Shown here: one piece after another, positions 6,335-10,026 of the stretch
Layout of the letters: each line of letters starts with the position of its first letter
How positions within the stretch are numbered: position 1 is the first letter of the stretch
Source of the DNA: an uncultured Atopobiaceae bacterium
GTDB lineage: Bacteria > Actinomycetota > Coriobacteriia > Coriobacteriales > Atopobiaceae
Direction of reading: 5' to 3'
Length of the DNA: 10,026 nt
Assembly: GCA_900770865.1 (NCBI GenBank)
Contig: CAAGLU010000387.1
Location: forward strand, 1-10,026
Program-made: the position numbers and the translations under genes
Notes under the pieces: model-generated
Seen by the model: the letters and a program-made list of their open reading frames with translations, nothing else
What the model was told of the DNA's origin: nothing
Databases searched by the model: none

Positions 6335-6817
6335 ATGGTAGTTCTCGTTAGGTGTGATGATCGTCTTATCCACGGCCAGTGCATGACCGTGGTGGTGAAG
6401 GGCAACCACATCGAGCGCATCATCGTCGTCGACGACCTCACGGCGAGCAACTCGATTCTTCGCTCGGTCTTCAAGGCCGCCGTCCCCGCCGATATGAAGG
6501 CGGGCGTCTACACGGTGGACGAGGCGGTTCCGCTCATCGAGAAGGCCATGGGCGACGACGTCCGCACGCTCGTGCTCATGAAGTCTCCCATCACGTACAA
6601 GCGTCTGCTGGAGAAGGTGCCCGAGCTTCCCAAGGAGCTCAACGTTGGCCCCATGTCCAAGCGCAAGGGCACCACGGAGGTCACCGCCACCTCGCACCTC
6701 ATGCCAGACGAGGCGCAGGCCGTGAAGGACGTTGTGGACCAGGGCGCGCACGTCTTCTTCCAGCAGGTTCCCAGCCAACCCGTCGTCGAGTGGGACGACG
6801 TGAAGGACAGGTTCTAG
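6335..6817 (+). CDS. PTS mannose/fructose/sorbose-family transporter subunit IIB
   Basis: Cytoplasmic phosphocarrier of a mannose-family phosphotransferase system: it takes phosphate from IIA on a histidine and passes it to the sugar moving through IIC/IID. The 160-aa length is typical. The N-terminal signature VRCDDRLIHGQ (5-15) contains the phosphorylated H13; RIIVVDD and GPMSKRKGTTEV follow in the usual order. I chose the ATG at 6335 because the purine-rich AAGGGAAGGG at 6319-6328 lies 6 bases upstream and the family starts at this point; an in-frame GTG at 6281 would add 18 unrelated residues and fall inside a hairpin. It is the second gene of the operon, followed by IIC after 84 bases. 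The substrate cannot be told from the sequence. Confidence 0.95.
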   Translation: MVVLVRCDDRLIHGQCMTVVVKGNHIERIIVVDDLTASNSILRSVFKAAVPADMKAGVYTVDEAVPLIEKAMGDDVRTLVLMKSPITYKRLLEKVPELPKELNVGPMSKRKGTTEVTATSHLMPDEAQAVKDVVDQGAHVFFQQVPSQPVVEWDDVKDRF

Positions 6818-6844
6818 GCTCCGTGCGCGGACCTCGAACCCGAG

Positions 6845-6873
6845 TAGGTTCCCGCCGGTAGCGGGATAGGTTC
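6845..6873 (+). promoter_or_regulatory. Hairpin with flanking direct repeat between IIB and IIC
   Basis: TCCCGC (6850-6855) pairs with GCGGGA (6861-6866) across a 5-base loop, and TAGGTTC occurs on either side (6845-6851 and 6867-6873). It lies in the 84-base gap between IIB and IIC, upstream of the IIC ribosome-binding site. It may stabilise or divide the transcript; no T-run follows. Confidence 0.4.
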
Positions 6874-6901
6874 TGGTGTCAGAGGAAAGGAAGGTACTGC
6901 C

Positions 6902-7672
6902 ATGAGTTTTCTACAGGCACTGCTCCTGGCACTGTTCGGGTGGATGGGCTCCATCTACTCGCCGGTGCTCATAGGAGGCCTCGCGGGCTGGTACACAATC
7001 GGGCGACCGCTCGTCTCGGGCATGATCATCGGCATCATCCTTGGTGACGTCCAGACCGGCATCATCATGGGCGCCGCTATCCAGATGCTTTACATCGGCC
7101 TCGTGACCCCTGGCGGCACGATGCCCGCCGACGTCAACTTCGCCTCGTGGATTGGCATCCCGCTGGCCATGGTCGCCGGCGCCGGCAAGGAGTACGCGCT
7201 CGCGCTCGCCGTGCCTCTGTCGTCTCTGGGCGTTCTCGCCGTCTACGGCCTGTGCGCCATCAACCTGTACTTCGTGCACAAGCAGGATGCCGACGTCGAG
7301 GCCGGCAAGCTCGATGCCGCTGCTCGCATCCCCATCGTTGGCCAGATCACCAACTTCGTGCTGCGCTTCTTCCCGATTCTTCTCATCAACTTCTTTGGCC
7401 AGGATCTCATCACCGCGCTTGTTAACGCCCTGCCCGTCCAGGTGACCGACATCCTCCAGATCTTCGCCAACATGCTGCCGCTCGTCGGCTTCATGCTCCT
7501 CATGCGCATGATCTGCAAGCGTGACGTCGACCTCATCCTCTTCTGCGTTGGCTTTGCGCTCATGTCCGTGCTCCAGCTCGGCATGGTCACCATCGTGATC
7601 TTCGCGCTGGGCATCGCCTACCTCGACTACCGCGGCACCAATGCCGCTGCTGCCCCCGAGAGGAGTGAGTAG
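6902..7672 (+). CDS. PTS mannose/fructose/sorbose-family transporter subunit IIC
   Basis: Inner-membrane subunit that forms the sugar channel with IID. The 256-aa protein is of normal length and mostly hydrophobic, with several membrane segments between about residues 5 and 245. The family signature G-x3-GD-x2-TG-x3-GA-x2-Q lies at 44-61 (GIILGDVQTGIIMGAAIQ), followed by the conserved TPGGTMPADVNFASW segment (69-83). A charged cytoplasmic loop (HKQDADVEAGKLDAAAR) divides the two halves. AAGGAAGG at 6887-6894, 7 bases before the ATG, supports the start. IID follows after only 2 bases, showing tight coupling. Confidence 0.96.
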   Translation: MSFLQALLLALFGWMGSIYSPVLIGGLAGWYTIGRPLVSGMIIGIILGDVQTGIIMGAAIQMLYIGLVTPGGTMPADVNFASWIGIPLAMVAGAGKEYALALAVPLSSLGVLAVYGLCAINLYFVHKQDADVEAGKLDAAARIPIVGQITNFVLRFFPILLINFFGQDLITALVNALPVQVTDILQIFANMLPLVGFMLLMRMICKRDVDLILFCVGFALMSVLQLGMVTIVIFALGIAYLDYRGTNAAAAPERSE

Positions 7673-7674
7673 AC

Positions 7675-8535
7675 ATGGCAAACGACATCACCACCGAGGA
7701 CCAGGAGATGGGCGGCGCCAAGAAGCTCAGCAAGAGCGCCATTCGCCGCGCGTACTGGGACTGGATGTTCTACAACCTGTCCGTGCAGAACTTCGAGAGG
7801 ATGCAAGGTCCGGCCATCATCAAGATGCTGGCTGACGTCCGCGAGGACCTCTACCCTGGCGACCCAGAGGCACAGCAGGAGATGCTCGAGCGTCACGAGG
7901 TCTTCTTCAATACCGAGCCGTACCTGGGCAGCATCGTCCCCGGTATTGTCCTCGGCATGGAGGCGAGCAAGGCAGAGGGCAACGACGAGATCTCTTCTGA
8001 GTTCATCAACTCGATCAAGACCGCGCTCATGGGCCCCTTTGCCGGCATTGGTGACTCGCTGCTCCCCGGCACGCTGATCCCGATCCTGCTCTCCATCGCC
8101 TTGGGCATGTCGCCCAACGGCGAGGTCACCGGCCCGATTTTCTACATCGTGGTCTTCCTGGCCATCATGCTGCCGCTCACCTGGTTCCTCTTCTCCTATG
8201 GCGTCAAGGCTGGCGCCAACGCGGCGGAGCTGGTGCTCTCGGGCGGCATTAAGGACAAGGTCACCCGTGCTGCCGAGGTTGTTGGCCTTATCGTTGTGGG
8301 CGCTATCTGCGCGCAGTACGCCAAGTTCAACATTGGTCTCGTTTATACCAGCGGCGACCTCACGATCAACATCGCTGACATCCTGGACTCAATCTTCCCC
8401 GAGCTGCCGGTGCTGATCATCTCCTTTGTGACCTACTGGCTCATGGTCAAGAAGAACTGGTCTGCTGGCAAGACCATGCTGCTCATGCTCGTGATTTCCA
8501 TCGTGGGCTACTTCACCACGATCCTCACGGTCTAG
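7675..8535 (+). CDS. PTS mannose/fructose/sorbose-family transporter subunit IID
   Basis: Membrane partner of IIC in sugar transport, 286 aa, within the usual 270-300 range. A soluble N-terminal part (about 1-115) begins with LSKSAIRRAYWDWMFYNLSVQNFERMQG-type sequence. The family motifs RHEVFFNTEPYLGSIVPG (73-90) and KTALMGPFAGIGDSLLPGT (115-133) follow, then hydrophobic segments to the C terminus. The ATG at 7675 has AGGAG at 7661-7665 inside the IIC end. It is the last gene of the operon; no IIA or sugar-metabolism gene follows before rpsA, so the system must borrow a IIA encoded elsewhere. Confidence 0.96.
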   Translation: MANDITTEDQEMGGAKKLSKSAIRRAYWDWMFYNLSVQNFERMQGPAIIKMLADVREDLYPGDPEAQQEMLERHEVFFNTEPYLGSIVPGIVLGMEASKAEGNDEISSEFINSIKTALMGPFAGIGDSLLPGTLIPILLSIALGMSPNGEVTGPIFYIVVFLAIMLPLTWFLFSYGVKAGANAAELVLSGGIKDKVTRAAEVVGLIVVGAICAQYAKFNIGLVYTSGDLTINIADILDSIFPELPVLIISFVTYWLMVKKNWSAGKTMLLMLVISIVGYFTTILTV

Positions 8536-8564
8536 TTGCAGGGCCTGTATAGCCGCTACGTCAT

Positions 8565-8603
8565 CGTGGGGCGCGCCCGTCATTTGGCCGGCGCGCCCCC
8601 ACG
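8565..8603 (+). terminator. GC-rich terminator hairpin after the PTS operon
   Basis: Thirty bases after the IID stop, CGTGGGGCGCGCC (8565-8577) pairs along 13 positions with 8590-8603, with one bulged C at 8596 and a 12-base loop. There is no T-run; palindrome copy 2 begins 4 bases downstream, so the transcript would end in two stacked hairpins. Confidence 0.65.
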
Positions 8604-8606
8604 CGT

Positions 8607-8637
8607 ATGAGACAAAGGGAGTCTCCCTTTGTCTCAT
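8607..8637. repeat. 31-bp palindromic repeat, copy 2
   Basis: Same palindrome as 2852-2882: 15-base perfect arms (ATGAGACAAAGGGAG and its complement) around one central T. It differs from copy 1 only at arm position 15 and the matching base across the centre (C/G becomes G/C), so pairing is kept. It lies between the PTS terminator and the rpsA promoter, outside any gene. Confidence 0.93.
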
Positions 8638-8683
8638 GGCTGCTCGGCGCTCCCGTACATTTAGAAAAAATGGCACCTAACGC

Positions 8684-8713
8684 TTGAAATTATGCCTACG
8701 AACAGGCTAATCT
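8684..8713 (+). promoter_or_regulatory. Probable rpsA promoter
   Basis: -35 TTGAAA (8684-8689), an 18-base spacer and -10 TAATCT (8708-8713). An A-rich run at 8664-8670 just upstream is placed like an UP element, common at ribosomal-protein promoters. Transcription would begin near 8720, giving a leader of about 130 bases. The -10 matches the consensus only partly. Confidence 0.5.
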
Positions 8714-8719
8714 ATCCAG

Positions 8720-8844
8720 TGCATGCGCGTCCGCCATGCAGCGTATCTGTCGGCCCCCGAGAGCATGTAAGTTCGCCTAAGCGTTCGTGCGCGAGCGCAG
8801 AAGCGCAGACCATGACGACCGGGGCCCCGTTTCGAGAGGGGTCC
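8720..8844 (+). promoter_or_regulatory. Structured rpsA 5' leader with possible ribosome-binding-site sequestration
   Basis: The leader can form TGCATG/CATGCA (8720-8740), GCGTTCG/CGAGCGC with a 4-base loop and one G-U pair (8781-8798), and GGGCCCC/GGGGTCC with one G-U pair (8822-8828 with 8838-8844). The third stem buries the GGGG of the rpsA Shine-Dalgarno AGAGGGG (8835-8841). S1 represses its own translation in E. coli through a structured leader; a similar control here is an inference. Confidence 0.4.
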
Positions 8845-8848
8845 ACCT

Positions 8849-10026
8849 TTGAGTGAGATTCAGAACTCGTCCGTCTTCGCGCTGGATGATATTTCCGACG
8901 AGGAGATGAACAACCTCATCGACGGTACTGTCACCGATTTCGACGAGGGCGATCTTGTCACCGGAACCGTCGTCAAGATCGAGCGCGACGAGGTCCTGCT
9001 TGACATCGGCTACAAGTCTGAGGGCGTCATTCCTGCTCGCGAGCTTTCCATCCGCAAGGACGTCAACCCTGCCGACGTCGTCTCGCTGGGCGATCAGATT
9101 GAGGCTCTCGTCCTTCAGAAGGAGGACAAGGAGGGCCGTCTCGTCCTCTCCAAGAAGCGCGCCGAGTACGAGCGTGCCTGGAACCGCGTGGAGGAGAAGT
9201 TCAACTCCGGCGAGACCGTCGAGGGCGAGGTCATCGAGGTCGTCAAGGGCGGCCTTATCCTCGACATCGGCCTTCGTGGCTTCCTGCCCGCGTCTCTCGT
9301 TGACCTTCGCCGCGTGAAGGACCTCAACGCCTACCTCGGCACCCGCATCGAGGCCCGCGTCATCGAGATGGACCGCAACCGCAACAACGTTGTGCTTTCT
9401 CGCCGCGTCGTGCTCGAGGAGGCCCGCAAGGCCGAGCGCCAGGAGATCCTCTCCAAGCTCAAGCCCGGCATGCGCCTCAAGGGCACCGTGTCCTCGATCG
9501 TGGACTTTGGCGCCTTCGTGGACCTCGGCGGCATTGACGGCCTGGTTCACATCTCCGAGCTCTCCTGGAACCACGTCAACCACCCCTCCGAGGTCGTCAA
9601 GGTCGGCCAGGAGGTCGAGGTTCAGGTGCTCGACGTCGACCTCAACCGCGAGCGCATCTCCCTTGGCCTCAAGCAGACCACCGAGGATCCTTGGCGCACG
9701 CTCGTCAAGAAGTACCCCGTGGGTGCCATCGTTGAGGGCAAGGTCACCAAGCTCGTCACCTTTGGTGCCTTCGTTGACCTCGGCGAGGGCGTCGAGGGCC
9801 TCGTCCACATCTCCGAGATGGCCAAGAGCCACGTGGACGCCCCCTCGCAGGTCTGCCAGGTTGGCGATACCGTCCAGGTGAAGGTCATGGAGATCGACCT
9901 TGATCGTCGTCGCATCTCCCTCTCCATGAAGGCCGCCGCCGAGACCCTGGGCACCGAGGTCGAGGTCAAGCCTCTGCCCGAGAGCGACAAGCCTGCCGAG
10001 AAGGACGAGGCCGCCGAGGCCGAGGC
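8849..10026 (+). CDS. rpsA: 30S ribosomal protein S1 (3' end outside window)
   Basis: RNA-binding ribosomal protein that brings mRNA to the 30S subunit. The window holds 392 codons and the frame is open at the right edge. Four S1 (OB-fold) domains lie at about 33-104, 119-187, 205-275 and 291-361. The third and fourth are the best-conserved mRNA-binding type (VDFGAFVDLGG.DGLVHISELSW, VTFGAFVDLGEGVEGLVHISEM), and the four-domain plan fits actinobacterial S1. From about residue 365 a Lys/Glu/Ala-rich tail begins and runs off the window. I chose the TTG at 8849 because it gives MSEIQNSS... and has AGAGGGG 7 bases upstream; the next in-frame ATG (codon 20) has no comparable site. Codon choice is strongly biased to C-ending codons, as expected for high expression. 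Confidence 0.95.
   Translation, partial: MSEIQNSSVFALDDISDEEMNNLIDGTVTDFDEGDLVTGTVVKIERDEVLLDIGYKSEGVIPARELSIRKDVNPADVVSLGDQIEALVLQKEDKEGRLVLSKKRAEYERAWNRVEEKFNSGETVEGEVIEVVKGGLILDIGLRGFLPASLVDLRRVKDLNAYLGTRIEARVIEMDRNRNNVVLSRRVVLEEARKAERQEILSKLKPGMRLKGTVSSIVDFGAFVDLGGIDGLVHISELSWNHVNHPSEVVKVGQEVEVQVLDVDLNRERISLGLKQTTEDPWRTLVKKYPVGAIVEGKVTKLVTFGAFVDLGEGVEGLVHISEMAKSHVDAPSQVCQVGDTVQVKVMEIDLDRRRISLSMKAAAETLGTEVEVKPLPESDKPAEKDEAAEAE

Noticed and set aside
6911..7681. 256-codon minus-strand frame opposite PTS IIC
   Set aside because: His/Glu/Asp-rich low-complexity product complementary to a clear membrane protein gene.
2852..8637. CRISPR-like interpretation of the two repeats
   Set aside because: Only two copies, 5.7 kb apart, fully palindromic, with no spacers or cas genes.
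8777..9832. 351-codon open frame on the minus strand across rpsA
   Set aside because: It is a shadow of the biased S1 codons (Leu/Asp/Glu/Val repeats) and overlaps the four S1 domains.
1..10026. tRNA, rRNA or transposase genes
   Set aside because: I saw no cloverleaf, rRNA segment or transposase motif on either strand.

Overview
The window looks like a chromosomal segment of a high-GC anaerobic actinobacterium of the class Coriobacteriia, probably an Olsenella/Atopobium-type member of the Atopobiaceae. This rests on GC-rich codon use, a four-domain actinobacterial-type ribosomal protein S1 with a Lys/Glu-rich tail, an oxygen-sensitive cysteine desulfidase-type enzyme and a mannose-family PTS. 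No database search was possible, so the taxon is an inference.

Layout. (1) Housekeeping left side: the 3' two thirds of polA (cut by the window edge), then rnhA, whose ribosome-binding site overlaps the polA stop, then a hairpin terminator. (2) A small metal-related gene: a one-helix membrane anchor with a Cys-Cys motif fused to a heavy-metal-associated (HMA) domain. It has its own extended -10 promoter covered by a DtxR/IdeR-like inverted repeat. (3) A 31-bp perfect palindrome that carries the stop codons of the HMA gene and of the converging next gene. (4) A minus-strand pair: a HAD-family phosphatase followed by a cyuA-type L-cysteine desulfidase. The cyuA Shine-Dalgarno is predicted to be buried in an intercistronic hairpin. 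(5) A divergent AT-rich control region with a 19-bp palindrome over the -35 of a plus-strand promoter. (6) A plus-strand operon: a NagC/ROK-like repressor with a degenerate sugar-kinase domain, then mannose-family PTS subunits IIB, IIC and IID, with no IIA. Hairpins lie between repressor and IIB and between IIB and IIC. (7) A GC-rich terminator followed at once by a second copy of the 31-bp palindrome. (8) A promoter and structured leader, then rpsA from a TTG start, cut by the right edge.

How the parts may work together. polA/rnhA and rpsA are core genes that lie close together in other actinobacteria (polA and rpsA are neighbours in mycobacteria). The cyuA-HAD / repressor-PTS block sits between them like an accessory insert and is bracketed by the two near-identical palindromes. 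The repressor probably senses the sugar taken up by the PTS and controls its own operon through the palindromic operator. IIB and the IIC/IID membrane complex need a IIA supplied from elsewhere. CyuA would convert cysteine to pyruvate, ammonia and sulfide. No link between cysteine breakdown and the PTS sugar can be shown from the sequence.
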